Notes: generated by a model not told the origin, from the letters alone. A stretch of 46,593 nt of DNA from Bacteroidales bacterium (GCA_017618625.1 JAFZTV010000005.1:1-46593); one strand, 5' to 3'. Shown: positions 1 to 8,578, counted from the stretch's first letter. Translations and numbers: made by a program.

Positions 1-23
1 ACTAGAATTTACTAGAATTTACT
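1..23. repeat. short direct repeat at window edge
   Basis: The 10-mer actagaattt occurs twice in direct succession and a third copy begins (act) before a run of G. The window edge cuts the region, so it could be the end of a longer array. No gene is seen in bases 1-111. Confidence 0.5.
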
Positions 24-111
24 GGGGGGGGATTGTTGGGGGGATTGCGAAAATTTGCTAAAAATGCGAAGGGATGCTAAATTTTTGATTTTTCAGCGGG
101 GAGGGTTTTTT

Positions 112-300
112 ATGAGGATTGTTTTGCGGTTTATTGGTAGGCTGTTTGGGCGGGGGGTGCGTTATGAGAAGGAGAAGAGGGCTCTGGGTCAGGCGGCGAG
201 GTATGGGCTGACTGAAGAATACAAGGAGGCTCGCAGGAGGGGGATGGGCGTTGGGGAGGCGCTGGCGGAATGGGACCTTGGGGAGCTGGAGGAGGGTTGA
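112..300 (+). CDS. small conserved-looking hypothetical protein (62 aa)
   Basis: The open frame runs from ATG 112 to TGA 298-300 and gives a 62-residue protein with a basic N-terminus and an acidic helical C-terminal half ending EWDLGELEEG. The segment around ARYGLTEEYKEARRRGM reads like a real amphipathic helix and resembles small Bacteroidota proteins of unknown role. A longer frame could start at 55, but the in-frame ATG at 112 follows a T-rich stretch and is the more natural start. No function can be named. The short length and the G-rich surroundings keep confidence moderate. The next gene has its own promoter, so this is probably a separate transcript, perhaps the last gene of a unit outside the window. 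Confidence 0.5.
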   Translation: MRIVLRFIGRLFGRGVRYEKEKRALGQAARYGLTEEYKEARRRGMGVGEALAEWDLGELEEG

Positions 301-349
301 ATTTTCGGATTTTTTGGGGGGTGTTGGGGTTGGTTTTGGGAAAAAGTGG

Positions 350-378
350 TTGGGGATTTGAAAAAAATCGTATATTTG
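350..378 (+). promoter_or_regulatory. Bacteroidota-type promoter of the CoA-transferase unit
   Basis: A -7 box TATATTTG lies at 371-378 with a TTGG at 350-353 in the -33 position. Transcription would start near 385, about 40 nt before the ATG at 425. The surrounding 301-424 stretch holds no other gene. Confidence 0.6.
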
Positions 379-424
379 CAATCTCGTTTTGCTTTGAAGG
401 AAATTAATCTAACATCTATAAATC

Positions 425-1069
425 ATGAAAAAATTTGTCACAGTAAAAGAAGCAGCCGCCATGATAAAGGACGGCATGACCGTGATGGTCGGAGGTTTTC
501 TCGGAGTAGGATCGCCTATCAAGCTGCTTGACCAGCTGGTGGAGAACGGGGTGAAGGACCTCAACGTCATAGCCAACGACACGGCGTACCCGGAGGTGGG
601 GTTGGGCAAACTCATCACCAACCATCAGGTGAAGAGTCTCACGGCTACTCACATCGGAACGAACAACAACACCATCGACCAGATGAACTCGGGCGAGCTG
701 AAGGTGACGCTGCAGCCGCAGGGCACGCTGGCAGAGCAGATAAGGGCTGCGGGCGCAGGTCTGGGTGGCATTCTGACACAGACGGGTCTCGGCACTGTGG
801 TTGAGAACGGCAAACAGAAAGTGACCGTTGACGGTAAGGAATATCTTCTGGAGAAACCCGTGCATGCCGATGTGGCAATTATCGGAGCCAACATCTGCGA
901 CGAGGATGGTAACCTGGTGTATAAGGGCACTTCGCAGAACTTCTGCCCGCTGATGGCTACGGCAGCCGACATCGTGATTGTGGAGCCACAGGAGATTGTG
1001 CCGACTGGCAGCATCAATCCTGAGAACGTGAAGACTCCGGGAATTTTCGTTGACTTTATTATCAAATAA
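425..1069 (+). CDS. atoD: CoA-transferase subunit A (AtoD-like)
   Basis: At 214 residues this matches the usual length of the alpha subunit of two-subunit family I CoA-transferases. The N-terminal GGFLGVGSP stretch, the [18 protein letters not shown] region and the C-terminal [18 protein letters not shown] segment are typical of acetate/butyrate-acetoacetate CoA-transferase subunit A. The enzyme moves CoA between short-chain acids in the cytoplasm. The following gene, 11 bp downstream, is a 3-aminobutyryl-CoA ammonia-lyase, so the natural context is lysine fermentation to butyrate and acetate. The partner beta subunit, which carries the catalytic glutamate, is not in the window; the A subunit alone is not expected to be active. 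The gene has its own promoter upstream. Confidence 0.85.
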   Translation: MKKFVTVKEAAAMIKDGMTVMVGGFLGVGSPIKLLDQLVENGVKDLNVIANDTAYPEVGLGKLITNHQVKSLTATHIGTNNNTIDQMNSGELKVTLQPQGTLAEQIRAAGAGLGGILTQTGLGTVVENGKQKVTVDGKEYLLEKPVHADVAIIGANICDEDGNLVYKGTSQNFCPLMATAADIVIVEPQEIVPTGSINPENVKTPGIFVDFIIK

Positions 1070-1080
1070 AACATAAGAAA

Positions 1081-1473
1081 ATGGCAGTAAAATCGATGCT
1101 TCGCGTGCGTATGAGCGCCAAGGACGCACACTATGGCGGAAACCTCGTTGACGGCGCACACATGCTTCACCTCTTTGGCGACGTGGCCACCGAACTTCTC
1201 ATCATCCAGGACGGCGACGAAGGTCTCTTCTGCGCTTACGACATGGTGGAATTCAAAGCCCCCGTGTATGCCGGTGACTATATCGAGGCTTACGGTGAGA
1301 TAACACATGTCGGCAACACCAGCCGCAAGATGAGCTTCGAGGCTTATAAGGTCATCAAGACCCGCCCCGACATCAGCGACAGCGCTGCTGACGTTCTTGA
1401 AGAGAAAATCCTTGTGTGCCGTGCTTCCGGTACCTGTGTCACTCCTAAGGATTGCCAGCGCAAGAACAAATAA
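1081..1473 (+). CDS. kal: 3-aminobutyryl-CoA ammonia-lyase
   Basis: This 130-residue hot-dog-fold protein carries the family's characteristic block [16 protein letters not shown] near residues 14-29, followed by [10 protein letters not shown] and DGDEGLF. Kal removes ammonia from 3-aminobutyryl-CoA to give crotonyl-CoA in the lysine fermentation route known from fusobacteria, clostridia and Porphyromonas. It lies 11 bp behind the CoA-transferase A subunit and is followed by a strong hairpin, so the two form a short operon. Other genes of the pathway (kamA, kamDE, kdd, kce) are not here. The length is normal and no key region appears missing. Confidence 0.85.
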   Translation: MAVKSMLRVRMSAKDAHYGGNLVDGAHMLHLFGDVATELLIIQDGDEGLFCAYDMVEFKAPVYAGDYIEAYGEITHVGNTSRKMSFEAYKVIKTRPDISDSAADVLEEKILVCRASGTCVTPKDCQRKNK

Positions 1474-1497
1474 GTGTACTTGAACAATCAGAATACC

Positions 1498-1530
1498 GAC
1501 AGAGGGAATCCGTGAGGATATCCCTCTGTC
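1498..1530 (+). terminator. hairpin terminator after kal
   Basis: GACAGAGGGA (1498-1507) pairs perfectly with TCCCTCTGTC (1521-1530), and ATCC/GGAT extends the stem around a GTGA loop with one bulged A. It is followed by TTGTGT rather than a pure T tract. Its position 25 bp after the stop codon supports a transcription end for the atoD-kal unit. Confidence 0.75.
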
Positions 1531-1565
1531 TTGTGTAAAAACCAATAATAAAAAAATACCAAGCA

Positions 1566-2435
1566 ATGAACGTAGAAGAATATATAGTAGCACGCGTAAA
1601 CGCGCTGATGCACACACAGGATGCCGCTATCGTAAAACGCCTTGAGGGCGGCATGAGCAATTACACCTACGTGGTGGAGACCCGCGGCAAGAAATACACC
1701 TACCGCGTCCCTGGCAAGTTCGCCGAAAAATTTGTTGACCGCGTCGAGGAATGGGACAACATCCAGGAAGTGAACCGTCTTGGGCTGAACAACGCCACAT
1801 CATACGTCGAGGTCATCTCGGGCGAGAAGCTGGCCGAATATGTCGAGGGAACGATCCTCTCGGAAACAGACATCGAGAGTTATAACGAGATGTCGGTGGC
1901 TGCGCTGAAGAAGATTCACGGCAGCGACATGCGTTTCCGCGACTATAACGCTTTCGGTCGCCTGAGCGACTATGAGCGCTACTGCCGCGAGATGGGCTTC
2001 ACCCACCCGAAAGAATACCACGAGCTGCGTGAGCAGTTGGAGCGTATGCGCGACGCCCACGCCGAGGTGCCGATGGTGCCATGCCATTGCGACTACCAAC
2101 CAACCAACCTCGTCGTCAGCGGCGACAAACTCTATGTCCTCGACTGGGAGTTCGCTGGAATGAACGATCCCATCTATGACATCGCCTGCTACGGCAACGC
2201 GGGTTTCGACAAGGCTCTCTCTCTGCTCGAGGCTTACGTGGGACATAAACCCACATCCGAGGAGCTGAAACGCCTCTATTTCCACCGCTCGTTCCAGTGC
2301 CTCCAATGGTACAACGTGGCCATCTTCAAAGACCGCGTGGGTTTGAGCCGTGACCTGAATATGGACTTCAACGCGGTCGCCGCCTTCTTCTTCAACATGG
2401 CGAAAGACCTGGCTGCGAAGTACGACACGCTATAA
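1566..2435 (+). CDS. choline/ethanolamine kinase-like phosphotransferase
   Basis: The 289-residue protein has the fold signature of the aminoglycoside phosphotransferase/choline kinase group. HCDYQPTN at about 174-181 is the catalytic loop (Brenner motif, catalytic Asp 176), and DWEFAGMNDPIYDIA at about 193-207 holds the metal-binding Asp. The N-terminal GGMSNYTY resembles the nucleotide-binding loop of LicA-type choline kinases. It probably phosphorylates a small hydroxylated compound such as choline or ethanolamine in the cytoplasm; the true substrate cannot be read. The gene begins 35 bp after the kal hairpin and is followed after 3 bp by the PHP phosphatase gene, suggesting coupled expression. 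Confidence 0.75.
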   Translation: MNVEEYIVARVNALMHTQDAAIVKRLEGGMSNYTYVVETRGKKYTYRVPGKFAEKFVDRVEEWDNIQEVNRLGLNNATSYVEVISGEKLAEYVEGTILSETDIESYNEMSVAALKKIHGSDMRFRDYNAFGRLSDYERYCREMGFTHPKEYHELREQLERMRDAHAEVPMVPCHCDYQPTNLVVSGDKLYVLDWEFAGMNDPIYDIACYGNAGFDKALSLLEAYVGHKPTSEELKRLYFHRSFQCLQWYNVAIFKDRVGLSRDLNMDFNAVAAFFFNMAKDLAAKYDTL

Positions 2436-2438
2436 AGA

Positions 2439-3254
2439 ATGGTTAACTATCACACTCATTCTCACTATTGCGACGGGCAAGGTGAATTGCAAGACTACGT
2501 CGACTATGCTCTCGCTCACAACTTCACCGCACTCGGTTTTTCCGGTCATGCACCCGTGCCGTTCGAAAACAGGTTCGCCATACCCGAAAGCGACTACGAA
2601 CGCTACTGCGACGAAGTGCGGGCGCTAAAGTCCGAGTATGCCGGACGTCTCGATATAAAGCTGGGGTTGGAGATAGACTTTATCCCTAATCTGCTCGATG
2701 ACTTCCGTCCATTGATTGAACGCGGTGGCCTGGATTACTGCATCGGGAGCGTACACCTGGTGGTCAACCCCGACGGCGACCCGTCCGACCTCTGGTTTAT
2801 CGACGGCAGCAAGCGCGAGGTTTATGACGAAGGTCTTCAGCGTGTCTTCGGTGGGGACATACGCAAGGGTGTGCAGTCGTTCTTCCGCCAGTCATGTGAC
2901 ATGCTCGAGCGCAACCGTCCTACTATCATAGGCCACTTCAACAAGATTGTGATGCACAACGCCGGACGCTACTTCTCCGAGCAGGATGCATGGTTCCGCT
3001 CTCTGGTGCGCGACACCATAGACCAGATTGCCGCTTGCGGCACTATCTGCGAGATAAACACCCGAGGCATATACCGCAAGCGCCACGACGACTACTACCC
3101 TTCGCGCGAGATAATCAAGTATATGGATTCGCTGCATATACCCGTAGTTGTCGGCAGCGACGCCCACAACCCCGAAGACCTCGACAACTTCTGCGGCGCC
3201 TACGAGTATCTACACGAAATCAACTACCGCAATATTGTGACAGAAATAATTTAA
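2439..3254 (+). CDS. PHP-domain histidinol-phosphatase-like protein
   Basis: This 271-residue protein shows the full set of PHP metal-ligand motifs: HTHSHYCDG at residues 5-13, GFSGHAP, GLEIDF, GSVH, IGHFN, and GSDAHNPE near the C-terminus. The layout is that of the HisJ type of histidinol-phosphate phosphatase, about 260-280 residues long, which makes histidinol in histidine synthesis. PHP phosphatases act on varied phosphate esters, and no his genes are nearby, so the substrate is uncertain. The gene starts 3 bp after the kinase-like gene and is followed 12 bp later by a cupin gene. A kinase-phosphatase pair in one unit may act on related metabolites (inference). Confidence 0.8.
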   Translation: MVNYHTHSHYCDGQGELQDYVDYALAHNFTALGFSGHAPVPFENRFAIPESDYERYCDEVRALKSEYAGRLDIKLGLEIDFIPNLLDDFRPLIERGGLDYCIGSVHLVVNPDGDPSDLWFIDGSKREVYDEGLQRVFGGDIRKGVQSFFRQSCDMLERNRPTIIGHFNKIVMHNAGRYFSEQDAWFRSLVRDTIDQIAACGTICEINTRGIYRKRHDDYYPSREIIKYMDSLHIPVVVGSDAHNPEDLDNFCGAYEYLHEINYRNIVTEII

Positions 3255-3266
3255 CAAGCTCTTGAG

Positions 3267-3602
3267 ATGGTAATAGATTTTAACGAGATTGAAATGTCGG
3301 AAGACCTGCATTTCAAAGGCGGCGAGGGTGTGACCAAGACTCGCGCCTACTTCGACGGGGTGAATAAGATTATGAAAGGGTGTCTCGAACCTGGCTGCTC
3401 CATCGGCTACCACAGCCATGAGGCCAACTGTGAAATGATATACATACTGAGCGGAGAGGCTCGCTGCCTCTTCGATGACGGCGAGGAACGCCTTACCGCA
3501 GGGCAGTGTCTCTATTGTCCCAAGGGTCATTCCCACAGTCTTATCAACGCAAGCGAGACAGAGGCGTTGACCTACTTTGCGGTGGTACCGGAACAGAAGT
3601 AG
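3267..3602 (+). CDS. small single-domain cupin protein
   Basis: The 111-residue protein is one cupin barrel. Motif 1 runs through YHSHEANCEMIYILSGEA with candidate metal ligands His, His and Glu. Motif 2 is around GQCLYCPKGHSHSLIN with the last His ligand. Such small cupins serve as isomerases, dioxygenases or sugar- or metal-binding proteins, and the exact role cannot be told. It sits 12 bp after the PHP gene and 18 bp before an outer-membrane protein gene, so it is inside the same run of genes. Confidence 0.75.
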   Translation: MVIDFNEIEMSEDLHFKGGEGVTKTRAYFDGVNKIMKGCLEPGCSIGYHSHEANCEMIYILSGEARCLFDDGEERLTAGQCLYCPKGHSHSLINASETEALTYFAVVPEQK

Positions 3603-3620
3603 ACGAAATATCGGTTCGGT

Positions 3621-4454
3621 ATGGCTGATATCTGTATGTATGTGAGGCGATGGGTGGCGGTATTGGTGGCGTTGTGCAGTACCCAGGTCGCCACAGCACA
3701 GTTTGAGCCTCAATCGCTTTCGGCAAGATGTCAGGCTATGGGTGGCGCCAGCGTAGCTGTGCGTGATTTCAGTGGATGCAATGTCAATCCTGCCACGCTT
3801 GGATGGCTGCGTCGGTGGAATGTCGCTATCGACTACAGGCAGCTTATGGTGTTGAAAGGTATGGGCTACAAAAGTGTGGCGTTAGGTATCCCTACGGGGA
3901 ATATCGGCGCCGCTGCGGTCTATTATACTCACTTCGGAGACCTGACCTATAACGAGCAGATGGCTTCGGCTCATTACGGAATCCGCGTCGGCAAAGGTGT
4001 TTCTGTCGGGGTAGGCGTATTCTATCTGCATAGTGGAACGAACGACGGTCACTACGAGTCCTTCAACTCGGCTACGGGCAGTGTGGGTGTGCAGTATGCG
4101 CCCAACGAAAAACTCTGTTTCGGCGCTTCAATATTCAACCCCTTCTTTGTGCGCCGTGACGGAGTGCAACGTGTTCCTGTTCAGATGAATCTCGGTGCGG
4201 CATACAAACCATTCGAGCCTTTGCTGCTTGCTGTCGAGCTTGAAAAGAACATCTACGACCCGCTGCGGGTGCGTCTGGGTGTGGAATACTGCATAATTGA
4301 CCGAATACTCATTCAGGCGGGCGTGGCCACCTCCCCGATGGTCTATTCTCTCGGCGTGGGTTACAAGCACCGTCACATACGAGCCAACCTATGCGTCGCC
4401 GTGCATCAGCGTGTGGGCGTGACGCCCGGTGTCACGGTCGGATATAGCTTCTAG
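3621..4454 (+). CDS. outer-membrane beta-barrel protein, PorV/FadL-like
   Basis: A signal peptide (MYVRRWVAVLVALCSTQVATAQ, from the second Met at residue 6) is followed by alternating hydrophobic and polar strands and a C-terminal aromatic residue (GYSF), the usual end of an outer-membrane barrel. The start of the mature protein (LSARCQAMGGASVAVRDFSG...NPA) resembles the N-terminus of PorV/PorQ and FadL-like barrels of Bacteroidota. At 277 residues it is shorter than typical PorV (about 390), so a direct role in type IX secretion is not claimed. The stop codon TAG overlaps a possible GTG start of the next gene, pointing to a tightly linked pair. Confidence 0.6.
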   Translation: MADICMYVRRWVAVLVALCSTQVATAQFEPQSLSARCQAMGGASVAVRDFSGCNVNPATLGWLRRWNVAIDYRQLMVLKGMGYKSVALGIPTGNIGAAAVYYTHFGDLTYNEQMASAHYGIRVGKGVSVGVGVFYLHSGTNDGHYESFNSATGSVGVQYAPNEKLCFGASIFNPFFVRRDGVQRVPVQMNLGAAYKPFEPLLLAVELEKNIYDPLRVRLGVEYCIIDRILIQAGVATSPMVYSLGVGYKHRHIRANLCVAVHQRVGVTPGVTVGYSF

Positions 4455-4459
4455 TGTCC

Positions 4460-6478
4460 ATGTTGCGTTCTCGGCTGCCATTCGTTTTCTTGATCCTGCT
4501 ACTTGCTGTGGCTTTCTTCGTTAGGGCGCAGTCGCTCGACGACATGCTTGAACGCTCAATGGAGCAGGATGACGACGAGGAGGCCCTGCAGGAGTTGATT
4601 GACGAATACTCCGACGCCATAGAGCAGAAGGTATGTCTCAACGATACCGCCGCCTACATCCCCGAGTGGCTTCTTTCGCCATTTCAGCGCGAGCTGGTGC
4701 GCTCCTACGTACTTCAACATGGTTACCTGCTCACTTGGGAGGAAGTGAGTCTGGTCAATGGCTTCGACAGCCTCACCGTTGAGCGCCTCAAGCAGTTCTG
4801 CACTCTCGAGAAGCCATCTGCCAGGGTTCCGAGCCTCAAGGAGATGCTACGACGGGGCAGACATAACCTCGTGGTCGGTACGGCGTTGACCATTGAGCAG
4901 GCGCGTGGCTACACTGAAGGTCAGTATGAAGGCAAACCTTATCGGCTTTATGGCCGTTACCGCTTCAAATATAAGGACTATCTATCCATCCAGCTCTCAT
5001 CAGAGAAAGATGCCGGCGAGGGGTTCTTCTATGGCAGTCGTCGTCAGGGCTTCGACCTGTACAGCGGACATATCATGGTGGGCAACATGGGTGTGCTGAA
5101 AAGCGCAGTCCTCGGACGCTACAGGCTTCAGTTTGGACAGGGATTGACCCTTTGGTCGGGCAGCAGGGCATTCTTAGGGTGGGGAGCCTCTGGCATGCGC
5201 TACGGACGTGGCGTTTGCGGAGGCTCGCCTTTTGCCGAGAGCGACTACCTCCAGGGCACCGCTGTCTCGCTTAAGCTGCCATACGGCTTGGAACTCACAG
5301 CCTTCTACTCCTACGCCAGACGCGACGCTACCCTTGACACCATTACTGGAACGGCTTCATCAATAAGCACTTCGGGCTACCACCGCACCGCCAGCGAGAT
5401 TGCCAAGCGCTCCACCCTCGGCGAACACCTCTACGGCGGCAATCTCCAATGGAACCACAAGGCTTTCCACATCGGTGTCACGGCCTATCGCACCGTTTTC
5501 ACGCTTCCTGTCGAGCCCAAGGACTATGTCTATAACCACTACGCCTTCCGAGGCAAAACAAACACCAACGCCGGCATTGACTTCAGCTACCGTTGGCGGA
5601 GGCTTTTCTTCTACGGCGAGGGTGCGCTCTCGCAGGGAGGTGGCTGGGCCGGTCTTGTGGGGGTGGACCTCTGGATCAACTCCGTATCAACACTGTCTTT
5701 GATCTACCGTGACTATTCTGCAAAATACCACAATCTGCACGCGAGCACATGGGGCCGTCAGGCGCAGCCGCAGAACGAGTCGGGATTCCGCCTCGCCTTG
5801 CAGACACGGCTGCCCCTACAGGTCGAGCTCCTCATGCAAGCCGACCTCTACCGTCACCCGTATATGCGCTACGGCTGCTATTCACCGTCGGAGGGCGCAA
5901 GTCTGCGCACCGAGCTTTCGAGGATTTTCTCCGTAGGGCGCGACAAACGCCAGACCCTGCGCGTCAGCCTCAGCCACCGCTACAGCAACTTCATGCGCAA
6001 CGACAGCCAGTCTTCATCGAATGAATACCGTGTAGAGACCTGTAACCGCCACATCCTCTACGGCGACCTCACCTATCAGTTGCGGAGTCTGACCTTCCGC
6101 TCAAGAGTCGGCTGGTCCTCTTTTCGCGACGAGGGAGCCGAGCCCTCACATGGCATTGTGCTACTTCAGGATGTTCAGGCGCGTGTCGGAGCCTTCTACG
6201 TTGGAGGTCGCATAGCCCTTTTTGATGTCGCTAGCTACGACGCCCGTCTCTATGTAGCCGAGCGAGGCCTGGAATACGACAACGGCGGCACGTCGCTCTA
6301 CGGCAAAGGTATGCGCTTTTACCTCCTTGCGCGCTATAACTGGAAAGAGCGACTTGAATTCGGTCTTAAATACGCTGTCACCGCATACGTTGACCGCGAG
6401 ACGGTCGGCAGCGGATACGAGCTGATAGACAGGCCATACCGTCAGCAGCTACGCCTGCAACTAAGATACAAGTGGTAA
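4460..6478 (+). CDS. helix-hairpin-helix plus beta-barrel outer-membrane protein
   Basis: After a signal peptide (LPFVFLILLLAVAFFVRAQ) there is an acidic helical stretch, then a region around PFQRELVRSYVLQHGYLLTWEE and VNGFDSLTVERLKQF that reads like ComEA-type helix-hairpin-helix repeats (about residues 60-115). The remaining 550 residues are aromatic, alternating strands typical of a large outer-membrane barrel ending LRYKW. This architecture is a known Bacteroidota family without a settled role; DNA binding or uptake has been suggested from the HhH part. ATG 4460 was chosen; a GTG at 4454 in the same frame overlaps the previous stop by one base. The gene is the last of the run that begins at 1566. 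Confidence 0.65.
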   Translation: MLRSRLPFVFLILLLAVAFFVRAQSLDDMLERSMEQDDDEEALQELIDEYSDAIEQKVCLNDTAAYIPEWLLSPFQRELVRSYVLQHGYLLTWEEVSLVNGFDSLTVERLKQFCTLEKPSARVPSLKEMLRRGRHNLVVGTALTIEQARGYTEGQYEGKPYRLYGRYRFKYKDYLSIQLSSEKDAGEGFFYGSRRQGFDLYSGHIMVGNMGVLKSAVLGRYRLQFGQGLTLWSGSRAFLGWGASGMRYGRGVCGGSPFAESDYLQGTAVSLKLPYGLELTAFYSYARRDATLDTITGTASSISTSGYHRTASEIAKRSTLGEHLYGGNLQWNHKAFHIGVTAYRTVFTLPVEPKDYVYNHYAFRGKTNTNAGIDFSYRWRRLFFYGEGALSQGGGWAGLVGVDLWINSVSTLSLIYRDYSAKYHNLHASTWGRQAQPQNESGFRLALQTRLPLQVELLMQADLYRHPYMRYGCYSPSEGASLRTELSRIFSVGRDKRQTLRVSLSHRYSNFMRNDSQSSSNEYRVETCNRHILYGDLTYQLRSLTFRSRVGWSSFRDEGAEPSHGIVLLQDVQARVGAFYVGGRIALFDVASYDARLYVAERGLEYDNGGTSLYGKGMRFYLLARYNWKERLEFGLKYAVTAYVDRETVGSGYELIDRPYRQQLRLQLRYKW

Positions 6479-6550
6479 AAACCGCTACAGCCTGTATCCG
6501 AACCTCACCGTGACAAACAGTCTCCCTAACCCTCAACCCTCACCCCTTCC

Positions 6551-6840
6551 CGTCATACTAAGACCCCAGTAAGCCCCACGTGCTTTGTGCCTGCTTTCTA
6601 GCTGCTCTCTAGCCTAGACAAATGTAAGTAACAAGTAAGACCAAAATGAGACTATGCTAAGACAAATGTGAGACTGATGTAAGAGAAAAGTAAGAGCTAC
6701 CTAGGACAAATCTAGGACACAAGTAAGAGAAATCAGCCACACAAGTAAGAGAAACCAGCTACACAACTAAGACAACCCCACCCCGCAACTAAGAGCCACC
6801 CCGCTCCCAACCGGGACGAACCTAAGACAAATCCGTGACG
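6551..6840. repeat. degenerate 11-bp periodic array
   Basis: A word of the form (c/g)TAAGA(c/g) or CTAGGAC returns at 11-base steps. Counting the G of GAC/GAG, hits lie at 6639, 6650, 6661, 6672, 6683, 6694, 6705, 6716, 6727, then 6749, 6771, 6793, 6815, 6826 and 6837, all multiples of 11 apart. Earlier members are at 6562 and 6573. The strand is poor in T and G. No reading frame makes sense because 11 is not a multiple of 3. The stretch fills most of the 558-bp gap between the HhH-barrel gene and the sigma gene. Confidence 0.8.
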
Positions 6841-6864
6841 AACCCAACCAAACCCCTCCAGCGA

Positions 6865-6903
6865 CTTTGCAGTGGCTTTGCAGTGGCTTTGCAGTGACTT
6901 TGC
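6865..6903. repeat. second 11-bp tandem repeat (ctttgcagtgg)
   Basis: Three units of ctttgcagtgg (6865, 6876, 6887; the last ends in a) and a partial fourth stand in direct tandem with an 11-bp period. The sequence differs from the array just upstream but has the same unit length. Confidence 0.85.
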
Positions 6904-7036
6904 TCCTCGCCCCCCCCACCAAGCCCCTCCCCTGTGTCAAAACCACAGCATTTTCTCTCCCACTGAATTTTTTTTGTTAAAAAACAGGTTTTGTTTGTTA
7001 CTTTTTTCCGTCTTTTGCAACTAATTATAATAGAGG

Positions 7037-7555
7037 ATGCGGAAAGAAGAGGAACGACATAAGGAATTTTTGCAGATGCTCAGGCAGTGCGAAGGCACAC
7101 TGCTGAAGGTGTGCTTTATGTTCTCTTCGCGACGGCATGACGACTTCCGCGACCTCTACCAGGAGATAGCCGCAACCCTGTGGGAGAGCTGGCCGAAATA
7201 TAAAGGAGAGAGTTCGCTCAACACATGGGTCACCCGCATTGCCCTCAACGTGGCCCTGCAGGAAAAGCGCAAACAACGGAACAGACCCTGTTTTGTGGAG
7301 TTTGACGAGAGCTTTTACGACACCCTGGCCAACGAAGCCGCCGAACCACGCTTTCAACGACTATACAGACTCATAGACCGACTGGAGGACGACGAAGACC
7401 GCATAATCATATATTTCTATCTGGACGGGAAGAGGTTGCGTGAAATATCGGAGATTATGGGCGACATAAGCGAGGCAGCGGTGAAACAACGCATATACAG
7501 AATAAAGAAAGAATTGATGACACTTAAAGAAAAAGAACATGAAGAAGTTGACTGA
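7037..7555 (+). CDS. ECF-type RNA polymerase sigma factor
   Basis: The 172-residue protein has sigma region 2 (DLYQEIAATLWESWPKYKGESSLNTWV, about 39-65) and region 4, with YFYLDGKRLREISEIMGDISEAAVKQRIYRIKKEL as the DNA-binding helix-turn-helix. It directs RNA polymerase to a small set of promoters, probably in response to envelope signals. A weak promoter-like TTTG/TCTTTTGC pair lies at 6990-7018. The next gene overlaps by 17 bp and encodes a membrane protein, the usual place for an anti-sigma factor. There is no SusC/FecR pair nearby, so it is not an obvious nutrient-uptake sigma. Confidence 0.85.
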   Translation: MRKEEERHKEFLQMLRQCEGTLLKVCFMFSSRRHDDFRDLYQEIAATLWESWPKYKGESSLNTWVTRIALNVALQEKRKQRNRPCFVEFDESFYDTLANEAAEPRFQRLYRLIDRLEDDEDRIIIYFYLDGKRLREISEIMGDISEAAVKQRIYRIKKELMTLKEKEHEEVD

Positions 7556-8111
7556 CAACGAGAAGAGATTGGGCGAGGTGTACTGCGAAGTCGATGAGCC
7601 CGAGGCAGAAGCCCTTATGAGAGAGCTTCAGGAGGTGTGGGACTTGCATACACAGCGGATAGACGCCATACTACAGCGGGCGGAGGCACAACCGAAAGGT
7701 TTAGACATGCGGTATGCACACAGCCAGCGTAGCAAAGATATGAAAGTATGGCTGGTGTTGGGTGTGCTCAGCTTTGCTATGGGAGTCGGATCAGCGGTGC
7801 TCATAGGACATTTCGACCTGCTAGTGCGCACGGCAGGCGTGGTGTTGACGGTGGTTGACGCAGCGGTGGCCTATTACTGTTTACGTCGTTACCATAAGCC
7901 CAGGTCCGTCGTAATACGGAAAGTGACCGCAAACCGTGACGAACTCAGCCTGTCAATACCGCAGGTAACCACAATGAGCGCGGCGGCAGCGGTGGCGTTG
8001 CTTTTTGTTTTGAGCCTGCCTATTGGCGACGGATACACCATGACGCAGAGCGACCGTTCACTCCGCGCCGAAGCATATACTAACGCCGAAACCATACTCT
8101 TACAGTCATGA
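7539..8111 (+). CDS. membrane protein, candidate anti-sigma factor
   Basis: This 190-residue protein has an acidic cytoplasmic N-terminal half (about residues 1-65, with ALMRELQEVWDLHTQRIDAIL as an amphipathic helix) followed by three hydrophobic segments at about 69-90, 93-112 and 147-165. It overlaps the sigma gene by 17 bp and the next gene by 4 bp (ATGA), so translation is probably coupled. Position and topology suggest it holds the sigma factor at the inner membrane, but no known anti-sigma domain is recognised. It may equally be a conserved membrane protein of unknown role. Confidence 0.6.
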   Translation: MKKLTDNEKRLGEVYCEVDEPEAEALMRELQEVWDLHTQRIDAILQRAEAQPKGLDMRYAHSQRSKDMKVWLVLGVLSFAMGVGSAVLIGHFDLLVRTAGVVLTVVDAAVAYYCLRRYHKPRSVVIRKVTANRDELSLSIPQVTTMSAAAAVALLFVLSLPIGDGYTMTQSDRSLRAEAYTNAETILLQS

Positions 8112-8578
8112 TACGCAGATGGATTTTGACAATACTCGTCAGCCTCATCCTCATAGGTGGGGCCGTGATTGTCATTGTCATGCCCCGCGTTGTGCCATTC
8201 TCCAAGACGAGCGATATATACAAGCAATACGCCTCAACGGACAACATACAGGCAACATTCATCAAAGACATGACCATAAACGACAGCGTGGCCGTGGATG
8301 TGACGCTGCTCGAGGCTAAAGACTCAGCGGGATGGGAGAGGTTGAAAGAGGAGTTCGGGGTGGCGGAATTCTTTGAGGGGACACCGGAAGACCAGTACGC
8401 CCGCCGCGTGATAGCATGGCGTGCCCCAAACGGAAAACCGACCGAACGTATCAAAGAAAAACATGATGACGACTGGAGCGTGTCGGTGGCACCTGCTCAA
8501 AGGAGCGTCTGCGTATTCCATACCGAAACCGACGAAGAAAGCAAAGCCGTTACATTATACAAGTTTCAAAACATCTAG
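8108..8578 (+). CDS. single-TM hypothetical protein
   Basis: The 156-residue product begins with one membrane helix (WILTILVSLILIGGAVIVIVM, about residues 5-25), followed by a polar domain expected outside the inner membrane. No family is recognised. The ATGA overlap with the preceding gene places it in the sigma-factor operon, and the next gene starts 5 bp after its stop. It may be a sensor or accessory part of the sigma system (inference from position only). Confidence 0.6.
   Translation: MIRRWILTILVSLILIGGAVIVIVMPRVVPFSKTSDIYKQYASTDNIQATFIKDMTINDSVAVDVTLLEAKDSAGWERLKEEFGVAEFFEGTPEDQYARRVIAWRAPNGKPTERIKEKHDDDWSVSVAPAQRSVCVFHTETDEESKAVTLYKFQNI

Noticed and set aside
649..1617. Long minus-strand frame across atoD and kal
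   Set aside because: It is antisense to two clearly recognised genes and has no family features.
3621..4454. PorV of the type IX secretion system
   Set aside because: Similar N-terminus, but about 110 residues too short and not next to porU; kept only as PorV/FadL-like.
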